64,000 bases of DNA from JANJUB01 sp031386985 (GCA_031386985.1 JANNCV010000032.1:1-64000), one strand, 5' to 3'; numbered from the stretch's first letter, positions 14,521 through 22,836 are shown. Made by a program: numbers and translations. Notes: generated from the sequence alone by a model not told the origin.

Positions 14521-16148
14521 CTCACCGTAGCCTCGACGCTCACAACAATCGTGGGCTGTTTCGGATCGTCCGTATATACGGTAACAAGCCCCGCGAAGAG
14601 CCCCGCGTCTTGCTCACCTGTTATCTCGATATTGACGCGATACTCCCACTTTCCCTGCACCGGAAAGGATGCGGCCTTTAGGTGTGGGGAGTTTGTTTCA
14701 ATTTTCGTAATTTTGAAGTCTTGGCCAGGGCGGCTGAGCAGAAACATCGCGCGATTAGCCGATTTCTGGATCTCGCCCAAATAGACTCTTTCGGGCAAGG
14801 CGACTATTCCACGTTGAAAGCCAAGGCTAGCGCGCAAAGTTTTGAAGATGGGGTGGTCGGTGGTTACAACAATGCTAGCAAGGGATCTCCCGGCGATAAA
14901 GGAAGACTTGAAGTGCATGTTAAGCCGATAGCCCTTTCGCAACATCGGCCCTTCGCCCATTTCGGGGTCGGCCAGCATGCCTTCCCAAGGCTCAAGCTCA
15001 ACCTCGGATCGGATACCATCCACTCTCGCGGCGGTAGCCAGAATCTTGGTGCTTTCGTCAAACCAAAGAAACGCCTCGGCATCTACATCCTCTTCGCCCA
15101 TTTGTATAATCGAGGGGCCGGGCCGCACGAGCCGAAAAACCGGGTTGATGCTGACCTGAACCGGGATTTCGCGACTGGCGAATTCGGGGTCGTTGGAGTG
15201 AACGTAGAGCCATTTCCGAACTTTCCCAACATAATCAATCGTGTTGACATGCACTTGTATCTGCCCTGAGGCTCCCGCCGCAATCTGATGAGGGGCAAAG
15301 GGCACCAAGCAACCGCAGTCGGCCTCAACCATCAAGGTTAGTGGCGCGTTTCCGTTGTTTGTTACCTGGATATTAAAAGTCTGCTCGCCGCCTTGAATTA
15401 CGGCGGGCAATGTCACTTCCCGCACTTCCAAAAACAGCTTCGGCCGGGCCGGCATCAGCCTTGTCTTTGATTCAACCGCCTTCTTCAAAGTTTGAGTTAC
15501 CTCGTTGAGCCTTTGCGCAAAAATCATCTCGCGAGCGCCAACGGGGATGAGGCCCGATCCCGACAAATCAGTTCGAAATGCTACCGAACCGGGTCTTAAT
15601 GAGCGGTCAATTCCTATGTAAAGGGCGACAGCATGCGCCACTTCATTCTGAACTTCATTGGGCATTGTGGGTGAAATTGGATTTCCACGACTAAGGCTGA
15701 TAGCAACCTGCAGGCGGGGTTCAGCCGGGTCGGTGGAGAACAAGTGACCGGCTCCCAGGGGCAACCCTAACTCGCCCTTGGGTAGCTCTTTGTCAAAAGA
15801 AATCTTTAGATGCCCACCGTTGGGAACAACCGTGACCTTCACGGCTGTGTTTTGCTCCCACATTAGCCCTGCTTTTCGCACTGCCTCTAGAATAGTGGGT
15901 CGCATCGCGACCGGTATGTTCGAATCGTCAAGCTCAATTGCTACCGGAGTTCTTGGTAGGGCTTTGAGTTTGAGCTTCGCCGCGTCGAAATCGCCCTTTT
16001 CAAGGGCTTCTTCGACCGCAATAACGGCTTCTTGGAAGCTACGGTTTGAACCAGCGGGAACTACGGGCTCAACTATTTTTTGAGCGTTAACTTGGGCAAT
16101 GCAAAGGGCAAGGGCAATCATGTTTAGTTTGGATACTGAACCTACCAA
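14517..16148 (-). CDS. Secreted DUF1573-domain protein
   Basis: The protein of up to 543 residues has a signal peptide (NMIALALCIAQVNAQ). Its C-terminal half carries two or three Ig-like DUF1573 modules: FNIQVTNNGNAPLTLMVEAD followed by CGCLVP, then KWLYVHSNDPEFASREIPVQ and a second HSN-DP-like unit (VYTDDPKQPTIVVSV). The N-terminal part is a lipoprotein-like region of unknown fold. DUF1573 proteins are periplasmic, often next to multihaem cytochromes in Planctomycetes and related groups. The start is TTG 16148 or ATG 16121, the latter directly preceding the signal peptide. Confidence 0.8.
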   Translation of the reverse strand: MVGSVSKLNMIALALCIAQVNAQKIVEPVVPAGSNRSFQEAVIAVEEALEKGDFDAAKLKLKALPRTPVAIELDDSNIPVAMRPTILEAVRKAGLMWEQNTAVKVTVVPNGGHLKISFDKELPKGELGLPLGAGHLFSTDPAEPRLQVAISLSRGNPISPTMPNEVQNEVAHAVALYIGIDRSLRPGSVAFRTDLSGSGLIPVGAREMIFAQRLNEVTQTLKKAVESKTRLMPARPKLFLEVREVTLPAVIQGGEQTFNIQVTNNGNAPLTLMVEADCGCLVPFAPHQIAAGASGQIQVHVNTIDYVGKVRKWLYVHSNDPEFASREIPVQVSINPVFRLVRPGPSIIQMGEEDVDAEAFLWFDESTKILATAARVDGIRSEVELEPWEGMLADPEMGEGPMLRKGYRLNMHFKSSFIAGRSLASIVVTTDHPIFKTLRASLGFQRGIVALPERVYLGEIQKSANRAMFLLSRPGQDFKITKIETNSPHLKAASFPVQGKWEYRVNIEITGEQDAGLFAGLVTVYTDDPKQPTIVVSVEATVR

Positions 16149-16176
16149 GTTTGACGGTTTAGCCGGGATATCGGGT

Positions 16177-17019
16177 TCAACGAAGATCCCACATATACGA
16201 GCTACTATCGAAGATTACCCCGCCCCACTTTGAACGAGAACTGCAACCAGCCTCGATTTGAGCGATCTTCAAAGCCTTCAGGCTTCCGTCAATACGCAAT
16301 ACGTTGGCGTGTTGGTTGTGCCACGTCCAAATGTGTCCGAAGTCCGATTTCGCTAGATCTTCCCAACCTTCTTCTGGAGTCAAAAACTCTATTTCATCGG
16401 GGCCAGTCCTAAATGAATCGGCGCGCGCAGCGGTCAAGCGGCAAGGAGGGTAAATCAAGAAGAATCCACCGCCACTTGGCGTTCCGTTCCTAACTTCGTA
16501 AACGCTGTCCGTCATGAGAATGGTATTCGAAGGGTCGGCGGCTTGGCTCACAAATCGGGGGACTGACTGCCAGGTGCCGCTTCGCTTAATAATCGGCGCG
16601 AGATAGAGCCAGTTGTATCCAATGTTGCTGCGTTTGGATGCTTCGTAAAATCTGGCGTAAGGGTCTCCTGCGACGGCCGAGGGTTCAAAAGCAATTTGGT
16701 TTCTGGGCCGAGTGTAATCGGAAGGGCATTCAAAAATTCCGAATTCCTTGACATAGGGCAAGGTCAGTTGCACCCAAGTCATGTCGTCGGTAGGGCGTCC
16801 ACCCATGCTCGCAACATGATTTACCGGCATGAAGCGATCATCGTAATCCCCGTAATAGAGAGCCGAAGCGATTGAAACCTGGTGAAAGTTTGAGGCGCAA
16901 ACAACCCGTTTTGAGGAGTCCCGGGCGGTAGTTAGGACCGGCATCATGAGGGCCGCCAACAACACTATCGTCGTTAGCACGATCATTGACTCAACCAAGG
17001 TAAATGCTCGTGACCTCAC
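16177..17019 (-). CDS. Prepilin-like protein (pseudopilin)
   Basis: The 280-residue protein starts RSRAFTLVESMIVLTTIVLL, a type IV prepilin leader with Glu at +5, then STARDSS-like helix continuation (TTARDSSKRVVCASNFHQVS). Near the C-terminus HANVLRIDGSLKALK provides the H/DG motif. It is a second member of the family at 7494 but with a shorter hydrophobic stretch. Start is GTG 17019, ten bases after a TATAAT. It lies downstream of, but is separated from, the acetyltransferase. Confidence 0.88.
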   Translation of the reverse strand: MRSRAFTLVESMIVLTTIVLLAALMMPVLTTARDSSKRVVCASNFHQVSIASALYYGDYDDRFMPVNHVASMGGRPTDDMTWVQLTLPYVKEFGIFECPSDYTRPRNQIAFEPSAVAGDPYARFYEASKRSNIGYNWLYLAPIIKRSGTWQSVPRFVSQAADPSNTILMTDSVYEVRNGTPSGGGFFLIYPPCRLTAARADSFRTGPDEIEFLTPEEGWEDLAKSDFGHIWTWHNQHANVLRIDGSLKALKIAQIEAGCSSRSKWGGVIFDSSSYMWDLR

Positions 17020-17029
17020 AGGTTAATCC

Positions 17030-17035
17030 ATTATA
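17030..17035 (-). promoter_or_regulatory. -10 TATAAT with TTGCGT -35, 10 nt before GTG 17019
   Basis: TATAAT is preceded after 18 bases by TTGCGT on the minus strand, giving a complete sigma-70 type promoter. Transcription should begin about three bases before the GTG. Confidence 0.65.
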
Positions 17036-17049
17036 ACGGACAAACGGCC

Positions 17050-17781
17050 CTAAACGCAATAAACATGAAGAAAACTATGCGCTTTGAATCCAATTCCCAA
17101 ATACCAGCTTTTTCGGGATACTTCGCATTGGAGTTGTACATTGCGGCCTGCAACGGCGGCAATGCGGCACAGTTCTTGAACCAGATTGGAGCCCATTCCT
17201 CGTCCGCGAAAGGCCGGATCTACGCAGACGCTGTAAATCCCCCAGACCGCCGTGCTGCGCGTGAGCATGGCGGCACCCGCAATTCCGTTCGTCCCATCTG
17301 ATATTGAGTACAGGCTAAGGTCTACCGAGTTGGCAATCGAGTTGGTAATCACCTGACGAGTTTCGGCCGCTGAATTTTTGTAGAATTGGGCTGCAATGAA
17401 CTGAGAAACAGCCGCCCGATTTTCGGAGGATCGAGCCTCTTCCACCAAGAACTGGGCACGACGTGTTGTTAAGGCAGAGGTGCATACCAGCGAATGAAGG
17501 GTCATCCTCTCCTCAAAAACGCCCAACTCCGGGCCAACTTCGTCGTGATCATTGAGATAGAGGTTGAAGGAGCGTAGGCTTGTTATCGGAAACTCCTCCG
17601 CTGATTCCCAGCTAGCGAAGTCCATGAAGAACGCATAGTTCCCAATTGGATGGCCCAAATCACAAGTAACTCGATGGCCCCAACCATGCTGAATCAGCTT
17701 GGCGCCGGGGAGCTGCACAGCCATTGAAGCGTACGAACTCGCGATGGATTCATTGACTTCGATTAAAGAACAATGCTCCAT
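17050..17781 (-). CDS. GNAT-family N-acetyltransferase
   Basis: The C-terminal half has the GNAT acetyl-CoA motif: YSVCVDPAFRGRGMGSNLVQ (Q/RxxGxG/A), followed by AAVAGRNVQLQCEVSRKSW and YLGIGFKA. The N-terminal half is unlike known enzymes and could be a substrate-binding domain. The protein is 243 residues from Met 17781, which overlaps the upstream hydrolase gene by 19 bases; the frame continues further inside that gene without a better start. The substrate is unknown. Confidence 0.75.
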   Translation of the reverse strand: MEHCSLIEVNESIASSYASMAVQLPGAKLIQHGWGHRVTCDLGHPIGNYAFFMDFASWESAEEFPITSLRSFNLYLNDHDEVGPELGVFEERMTLHSLVCTSALTTRRAQFLVEEARSSENRAAVSQFIAAQFYKNSAAETRQVITNSIANSVDLSLYSISDGTNGIAGAAMLTRSTAVWGIYSVCVDPAFRGRGMGSNLVQELCRIAAVAGRNVQLQCEVSRKSWYLGIGFKAHSFLHVYCV

Positions 17782-18977
17782 AAGATGCCTGGAACCAAGC
17801 GGCGTGGCTTCGCTAAGATCCCAATAGAAAAATTGGATTGGATTCGCGTTCCCACAAAAAGCGAAGGGCCTCGCGGAGTAATGATGAGGCTGGAAAAGAA
17901 TGTATGGTTGCGGTTGGCTCGCCAAATATCCAAGCCGATTCCGATTTGGAATCCGGCCTCGGTATCTATGACTGCGCCGACTCGCAGGGTTGGGGCGGAT
18001 AAGCTTTTGGGAATATTGAAGGGCTCATCTTTCAGCTTTTTGGCTAGAAACTGGCTAACCGTTCGAATGATGCGGCGTTGGACGAAGACTCCGCCGTAAT
18101 GACCGGTATCTAGCCAAACCGTTTGGCAATCAGGCAAGGCCGCAATGAGTTTGCGAGTGTCTTCAGGTGGAATGACCGTGTCGTATTTTGCGCCAATTAC
18201 AAAGCTCGGCTGCTTCGCCCGAGTCGGTAAGTAGGTTAAAGGCTCAATGGGTTGCAAAGCGGCTCGAAGGCGCTCTTCGTTAAACCCTTTGCCCCGCAGA
18301 AGATCACGTTGCACCCCAACTCGCGAACTCGTCCAGAGGATGTGGGCTAAGTCCGCCCCTCCGAGCATGAATGCTACGGCCTTGAACCGGTCATCCACGG
18401 CGTAGGCCAATGCCGCGACGATTGAGCCCAAACTTGTTCCTGCTAATCCGATTTTTGCCGAGTCCAGCTCCGGCTGATTTGTGATTAAGTCCAGGGTTCG
18501 CCGAACATCAAGCACGCTTTGAGTCATCGTTTCGATGAGCTTATCCGGGTCGGGCTGAATCGCAAGCTCGCCCGAGCGTGTTCCCTTGGGTGATCGTTGC
18601 ATATGGTAGGGAAGGGTAACGATAACGCTCGCAACGCCCTGTTGAGCAAGATCTCCGGCGATAGCTCGTTCCATTCTCAAGTCGTTCGCCCCCAGATAAT
18701 GCAGAACCAGAGCAACAGGAAATGGGCCGCTTGGGTTCTTTGGCAGAAACAAGCAGACGGGGACGGTATTGTTTTCGGTTACGGCTGATGTTAGCGCGGA
18801 CGGAAACGAGAGTGAATACTCAGTGAAAAACTCATCTTCCGTGCTGACGAGCTTTCGCTGCTCAAACTCGATCTTGGGCGGTGCCGCCCGTAAATCCTGA
18901 GCGGACCCAAATGAAACTAAAATGAAGGCAATGATGATTGCAACACTTCTGGCGGCAACGGCGACAATCTCGGGCAC
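17763..18977 (-). CDS. Secreted alpha/beta hydrolase
   Basis: The protein of about 404 residues has a signal peptide (SVAIIIAFILVSFGSAQ). The alpha/beta fold is clear: VCLFLPKNPSGPFPVALVLH, then GLAGTSLGSIVAALAY, whose GTSLG is the nucleophile elbow with Ser, and a late GAKYDTVIPPEDTRKL (acid) and LDTGHYG (His). Substrate is unknown. No ATG precedes the signal peptide; GTG 18977 is the best start. Its 5' end overlaps the divergent gene's signal peptide by 56 bases. Confidence 0.75.
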   Translation of the reverse strand: MPEIVAVAARSVAIIIAFILVSFGSAQDLRAAPPKIEFEQRKLVSTEDEFFTEYSLSFPSALTSAVTENNTVPVCLFLPKNPSGPFPVALVLHYLGANDLRMERAIAGDLAQQGVASVIVTLPYHMQRSPKGTRSGELAIQPDPDKLIETMTQSVLDVRRTLDLITNQPELDSAKIGLAGTSLGSIVAALAYAVDDRFKAVAFMLGGADLAHILWTSSRVGVQRDLLRGKGFNEERLRAALQPIEPLTYLPTRAKQPSFVIGAKYDTVIPPEDTRKLIAALPDCQTVWLDTGHYGGVFVQRRIIRTVSQFLAKKLKDEPFNIPKSLSAPTLRVGAVIDTEAGFQIGIGLDIWRANRNHTFFSSLIITPRGPSLFVGTRIQSNFSIGILAKPRRLVPGILWSIVL

Positions 18978-20946
18978 GCCGATGGCACGGGTCCAAAGCC
19001 AAGGCTTACTTGATTTCGAGGCCCACTGTGAACTGGCTCTAGGCACAGCCGGCCTTAACCCGCAAACTGCGCGTTTTGATGCCGAGCTCCTCAAGCTATA
19101 TGGCCCCACCGAGTTCACATCCCCCTTGTTTTCTATCATGCATTCCAATCCGTGGCGAATTCCCTACTTCGCCGAAACCCTCCGGCGCGACATATTCGGC
19201 TTTGCCGGCAAGCCTTCTGATCTGCTTGGCGTTGCGACTCGAATGGTGGGCTATAATACCCGCCGCTCGCTGATCGGAAGCCCCATCAAGCCAGCCGAAG
19301 AACTCTCGATCACCGCCAGCGGGCTGACCACTGTCCTCCAAGATTTCAAGTCCTCGGGTCTCATCAAAACCGAAATTCCTCCGCTCACCAGCGTTCCCGC
19401 TGAAGTGCAAAAGGCCGCAACTCTCGTATTAGCGACGATGAGCCGGAGCGTGAAGTATCGCCGTCTCGCCGTCAAAAACCTCGGAAACATTGATGATACT
19501 TTTATGTTCCTTGCCACAAATGCCCGAGATGAGCTTGAAGGCGAGAACCAAGACCGAATGATTCGGTTAGCTCGGGGCCTCGATCTCGCCTATTTTGGTG
19601 CGGCCGCTAATGATATTGCCCTCGCCACCGCCGCCAGCCAAGAAATCGTTGCCAAAGTTATGCCGACCACCAAGTACAGTTTCGAAGTCGAAACAACCTG
19701 GGGGACGATTCGACTTTCCGGAGGCGGAGCCACGCGATATGAGGATAAGCCGCTCCTCCTCGCGATTGATACGGGCGGCAAGGACACTTATCTGAACGTG
19801 CCGAGCACGAGCACCGCATCAAATTGGGCCAGCGTCGTGATTGATACCGATGGCGACGACAGCTATCTCTCGGACGCCGCTCTCTCCACCCAACCTGTTG
19901 CAAAGCTCGAAGGTCGCAAACTCTCGGGGGCGAAACCCGGCCCGGCGGGCGCATTACTTGGAGTTGCGATTTTGGTGGATACCATGGGTAATGACTTGTA
20001 TCGCTCGCATCGGTGCGGCTTAGGCTCTGGTCGTTTCGGATTCGGCATTCTCTCGGATAGCGATGGTGACGACGTTTACGACAGCTATTCTGATAGCCAA
20101 GGATTCGGAGATCAAGGGGTGGGAATCCTCAATGATTCCTTCGGCAAGGATCGCTACGATTGCTTCACGTTAAGCCAAGGCGTTGGGCTATCGAGAGGTG
20201 TCGGGCTCCTGTTTGATGTGACCGGGGACGATACTTACAGCGCTAACGATACGGTCATAGATATCCCTTCCCCTCAAAGCGATAAGCACAACATCAGCAT
20301 GAGCCAGGGGGCCGCCACGGGTCGTCGAGCGGACTATACGGACGGACATAGCCTGGCGGGCGGAGTTGGAATTCTTTACGATGCATCGGGAAGCGATAGC
20401 TATTCGTGCGGGGTTTTTGGCCAAGGGGTTGGTTATTGGCAAGGCATCGGCATGCTATGGGATGATGCCGGGGCGGATCGGTACACGGGGCAATGGTACG
20501 TTCAGGGGGCTTCGGCCCACTTTGCTATCGGCTACCTCGAAGATAGCGCGGGGAGCGATACTTATGAGTCGCCAATGAATATGGCGCAGGGAGCGGGCCA
20601 CGATTACAGTATCGGCTATCTTTTTGATCGGGCGGGAGATGACACCTACAAAGCCCCGAATCTATCCTTAGGCGCGGGCAATGCCAACGGAATCGGCATT
20701 TTCGCTGATCTCCTGGGAAATGACAACTATTCTTCAAGCGGCATAACATTGGGCAAAGCCTCCGAAGCCACCAAGCTGACACTTCGAGGTCGGGCGTTTT
20801 GCTTTGGTCTCTTTATGGACTTAGCCGGAGATGATCATTATCCAGAGGCCCTGAAATGGGTGGGCGACGCGCATAAGACCGTTAACTGGACGGATAAGGG
20901 ACCAACGCCCGCCGAGAGCCAGTTGGGGATTTTCTACGATCGGTAG
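18922..20946 (+). CDS. Secreted repeat protein with D-G-x-D-x-Y units
   Basis: The 674-residue protein has a signal peptide (MKAMMIATLLAATATISG) and an N-terminal domain of about 250 residues without a recognised fold. From about 290 on, ten or more units of about 24-40 residues repeat the pattern G-x-G-I-L-x-D-x-x-G-x-D-x-Y-x-x-x-x-x-x-x-Q-G-x-G. The aspartate-rich loops (DSDGDDVYD, DVTGDDTYS) look like calcium-binding turns as in RTX or similar repeats, but the spacing is longer. A surface or periplasmic role is inferred. ATG 18922 directly precedes the signal peptide. Confidence 0.8.
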   Translation: MKAMMIATLLAATATISGTPMARVQSQGLLDFEAHCELALGTAGLNPQTARFDAELLKLYGPTEFTSPLFSIMHSNPWRIPYFAETLRRDIFGFAGKPSDLLGVATRMVGYNTRRSLIGSPIKPAEELSITASGLTTVLQDFKSSGLIKTEIPPLTSVPAEVQKAATLVLATMSRSVKYRRLAVKNLGNIDDTFMFLATNARDELEGENQDRMIRLARGLDLAYFGAAANDIALATAASQEIVAKVMPTTKYSFEVETTWGTIRLSGGGATRYEDKPLLLAIDTGGKDTYLNVPSTSTASNWASVVIDTDGDDSYLSDAALSTQPVAKLEGRKLSGAKPGPAGALLGVAILVDTMGNDLYRSHRCGLGSGRFGFGILSDSDGDDVYDSYSDSQGFGDQGVGILNDSFGKDRYDCFTLSQGVGLSRGVGLLFDVTGDDTYSANDTVIDIPSPQSDKHNISMSQGAATGRRADYTDGHSLAGGVGILYDASGSDSYSCGVFGQGVGYWQGIGMLWDDAGADRYTGQWYVQGASAHFAIGYLEDSAGSDTYESPMNMAQGAGHDYSIGYLFDRAGDDTYKAPNLSLGAGNANGIGIFADLLGNDNYSSSGITLGKASEATKLTLRGRAFCFGLFMDLAGDDHYPEALKWVGDAHKTVNWTDKGPTPAESQLGIFYDR

Positions 20947-21010
20947 GAGCTAGCTTTGGGGTCGTCTGCACATTGTTGCCACGGGGGCAAAGCGGAATAA
21001 GCTCAATAGG

Positions 21011-21260
21011 TTATCTGGGGCGTCGAAAATTGCGAATTAATCTCGGAAAATCCCTCGCAATCGTCTCCTTGTCATCATCAACGTGGATCACCTCAAAATA
21101 CCCTCAGGGAACTCTCCGAAGACTTTTTTGCCATCCTCCAAGCCTTGTTGCCATCCTCAGCGGCGTCGTTGCCATCACCCAAGCCTTTGTTGCCATAAAC
21201 GGCGGGATTATTGCCAACAACGAAGCCACTGTTGCCGTCACCCAAAGGGTGGAGGATGTG
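21011..21260 (-). pseudogene. Frameshifted remnant encoding G-N heptad repeats
   Basis: Reading the minus strand, five heptads (GDGNSGF, VVGNNPA, VYGNKGL, GDGNDAA, EDGNKAW) lead into RMAKKSSESSLRVF and a stop. If one base of the four-base T-run at 21095-21098 is dropped, the frame continues EVIHVDDDKETIARDFPRL and ends at 21011 with an Arg-rich tail. The 5' end merges into the mobile-like element at 21321, so the original start is lost. The family is not recognised. Programmed frameshifting is an alternative but less likely. Confidence 0.5.
21128..21252. repeat. 21-bp tandem repeat, six units
   Basis: TTGCC recurs at 21128, 21148, 21169, 21190, 21211 and 21232, a 21-base period with one 20-base step. 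Units diverge after the first 6-8 bases. On the minus strand they encode the heptads of the pseudogene, so the repeat reflects protein structure. Confidence 0.7.
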
Positions 21261-21320
21261 GTTTCGGCTGTAATTGTTGGACGCGAGGTGGCAATTGCAA
21301 GGCTGCCACGGGGGGCAATA

Positions 21321-21517
21321 AGGCCGTCTCATTGTGTGTTCAAGCACGCCCCGGCACATTACATCCGGGGCTCCACGGTTTAGTTGCAGACTCCGTGGAG
21401 CCGGTGATGTATCGTGCACCGGCGCCGGGTTGACGGTTTAGTTACAGACTTCGTGGAGCCGGTGATGTATCGTGCACCGGCGTCGGGTTGACCAGCAACA
21501 ACACAATGAGGCGGTCT
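21321..21517. mobile_element. MITE-like palindromic element (197 bp)
   Basis: The ends are inverted repeats: AGGCCGTCTCATTGTGT (21321-21337) matches the reverse complement of 21501-21517 at 15 of 17 positions. Inside, ACATTACATCCGGGGCTCC with its continuation (21356-21378) pairs with 21393-21415 as a 23-bp imperfect hairpin. A 58-bp unit is tandemly duplicated (21377-21434, 21435-21492) with three differences. There is no coding frame. Related copies lie at 7182 (partial) and 63321-63425. Mobility is inferred from this structure and the dispersed copies. Confidence 0.55.
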
Positions 21518-21533
21518 AGAACCACCCCCGTCC

Positions 21534-22022
21534 CTATTCCATCGAAATCTTTACGCCCGCTCTTGCGGCGAGTTCGTCTAGGAGCATTTCGTAGGGAACT
21601 TCGATTTCGTTTCGTTCCCAGCCGATGGGGACCTTGATTTTGCCCGAGCTTATGTAGGCTTCGGGGCGGATGGTAAGGCTACCGCGCTCCATCACGATGG
21701 TGGCTTTGTCGCCGCGTAGTCTCATGGAGATGATTTCGCTGTAGGCAATGGTTTTTGTGCGCCCGGATGAAGAAACCTCCAGCGCGTCCTCGCTCAGCAG
21801 ATATTCGGTGGATTGGGCTTGGGTGTGCAAGATATCGGCCCACGCGCTCTTGCCATAATCAGCGATGGCTCCCGCGGCATGGAGGACGTCGCGACCGATC
21901 GTTCGCTCGCCTTCGCGCCGAACTAGGCTCCGCCCTTGGGCGTTAGCCACGAATCGCATTCCCTGGGCCCCGGTCTCGAGCCAGCGAACGGCCTGGGCGG
22001 TTGTGTAGCGAACGGTTTCCAC
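21534..22022 (-). CDS. Conserved-type hypothetical protein
   Basis: The 162-residue protein has no signal peptide or clear membrane helix. It begins METVRYTTAQAVRWLETGAQ and ends in a beta-rich part (SGRTKTIAYSEIISMRLRGD, then KATIVMERGSLTIRPEAY) that resembles a PH-like domain similar to bacterial bPH proteins; this is a weak impression. Codon use and regular secondary-structure pattern support a real gene. GTG 22022 is the start. It is divergent from the next gene, with only seven bases between starts. Confidence 0.65.
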   Translation of the reverse strand: METVRYTTAQAVRWLETGAQGMRFVANAQGRSLVRREGERTIGRDVLHAAGAIADYGKSAWADILHTQAQSTEYLLSEDALEVSSSGRTKTIAYSEIISMRLRGDKATIVMERGSLTIRPEAYISSGKIKVPIGWERNEIEVPYEMLLDELAARAGVKISME

Positions 22023-22029
22023 TCTCTAG

Positions 22030-22401
22030 ATGACGATGCTCAAGCCGCGGGCGTTGCGAAGCGCGCAAAATCTAGGAATGAAGCGATGGATGTTGCCAAC
22101 GGCCCTAGGTTGCGTGGCGTTACTGCTGGCTCCAACGGTGGGTCCGGCCGCGCTTTGGCTGGTAGCGGTGCTCGTTTTTGCAGGACTCTGGCTCTTTGTG
22201 ATGGACTCGCGCTGGTTTCAACGCTTGAGGAGGGACCCTTATAGCATCGCGGGCCTTCGCGAGGAAGAGGAGAAAGCGAGATTCCGCCAGGTAGAAGAGG
22301 AGCATATGCAAATGCAAAAAGGGGGAGGCTATTGCGTTTTCTGTGACGAGGATTGCCCGGAGGGAATAGCCGCCTGTCCTCGGTGCGGGCGGATGGTTTG
22401 A
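22030..22401 (+). CDS. Small membrane protein with zinc ribbon
   Basis: The 123-residue protein has two adjacent hydrophobic helices (about 22-57), an Arg/Glu-rich amphipathic part (LREEEEKARFRQVEEEHMQM) and a C-terminal Cys4 zinc ribbon: YCVFCDEDCPEGIAACPRCG. It is probably an inner-membrane protein with a cytoplasmic zinc finger. Met 22030, 22036 or 22078 (MKRWMLPTALG) could be the start; the last gives the cleanest membrane topology. Confidence 0.65.
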   Translation: MTMLKPRALRSAQNLGMKRWMLPTALGCVALLLAPTVGPAALWLVAVLVFAGLWLFVMDSRWFQRLRRDPYSIAGLREEEEKARFRQVEEEHMQMQKGGGYCVFCDEDCPEGIAACPRCGRMV

Positions 22402-22434
22402 CGGTTGGACGAGTTAGACAGGTTGGACAAAGCT
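22402..22434. repeat. TTGGAC-type short tandem repeat
   Basis: GGTTGGACGAGTTAGACAGG and TTGGACAAAG form imperfect ten-base units. A similar run (GGTTGGACAGATTGGACAGG) is at 28756-28775. Confidence 0.45.
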
Positions 22435-22446
22435 CCCAAAAAACAA

Positions 22447-22472
22447 GGGACCCACTGCGCGCAGTGGGTCCC
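22447..22472. terminator. Perfect 26-bp palindrome between convergent genes
   Basis: GGGACCCACTGCG and CGCAGTGGGTCCC are perfect 13-base arms with no loop, followed by a second hairpin TTAAGGC-TAA-GCCTTAA (about 22484-22500). There is no T-run on the plus side. On the minus side the pilin stop lies at the edge of the second hairpin. A bidirectional transcription stop is likely. Confidence 0.55.
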
Positions 22473-22497
22473 CTTAAGGTCAAGTTAAGGCTAAGCC

Positions 22498-22836
22498 TTA
22501 AGGAAGGGCGTGGCCAGCGACTGAACATGTTGGGTTGGTGCTGATAGCCAGGATGTTATAAGTGCCACCGCTGGGGCAACTAGGTTGTGACTTCAGGTAG
22601 TCAGGCGTGAGGTCTGCCCATACAGGTACGTCGGCTGAACCCTTCTTGAATTCCATGGCCCATTGCTCTTTACCTGCTTCCATTTGGCGCAGGTTTGCAA
22701 TGCACGTTCGGATTCGGCTGTTCTCACGAGCCTTGATAAAGTTTGGTACCGCGATCGCCAGCAAGATGCCGATGATCAGAACGACGATCATAATTTCGAC
22801 GAGGGTGAAACCCTTGTTACGTTTGAATCGATTCAT
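22498..22836 (-). CDS. Type IV pilin-like protein
   Basis: The 112-residue protein has the class III prepilin leader MNRFKRNKG cut before FTLVEIMIVVLIIGILLAIA, with Glu at +5 and a continuing amphipathic helix (PNFIKARENSRIRTCIANLR). A pair of Cys near the C-terminus (Cys-Pro-Ser and NPTCSVAG) may form the D-region disulfide. It should be processed by PilD and assembled into a type IV pilus or type II pseudopilus. GGAGG precedes the ATG by 12 bases. Confidence 0.9.
   Translation of the reverse strand: MNRFKRNKGFTLVEIMIVVLIIGILLAIAVPNFIKARENSRIRTCIANLRQMEAGKEQWAMEFKKGSADVPVWADLTPDYLKSQPSCPSGGTYNILAISTNPTCSVAGHALP

Larger units (their letters stand above)
20947..21533. other. Gene-less region with decayed gene and mobile-like repeat
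   Basis: This region between convergent genes contains TTGCCACGGGGGCAA (20976-20990) and a near copy (21304-21318), a frameshifted heptad-repeat gene remnant, and a MITE-like element (both listed separately). Confidence 0.6.

Noticed and set aside
21128..21252. Possible CRISPR array
   Set aside because: The period is 21 bases with no spacers; units diverge gradually and encode heptads. No cas gene is in the window.
20973..21383. Plus-strand frame through the 21-bp repeats
   Set aside because: The repeats read better as G-N heptads on the minus strand with a coding tail; the plus frame runs into the palindromic element.
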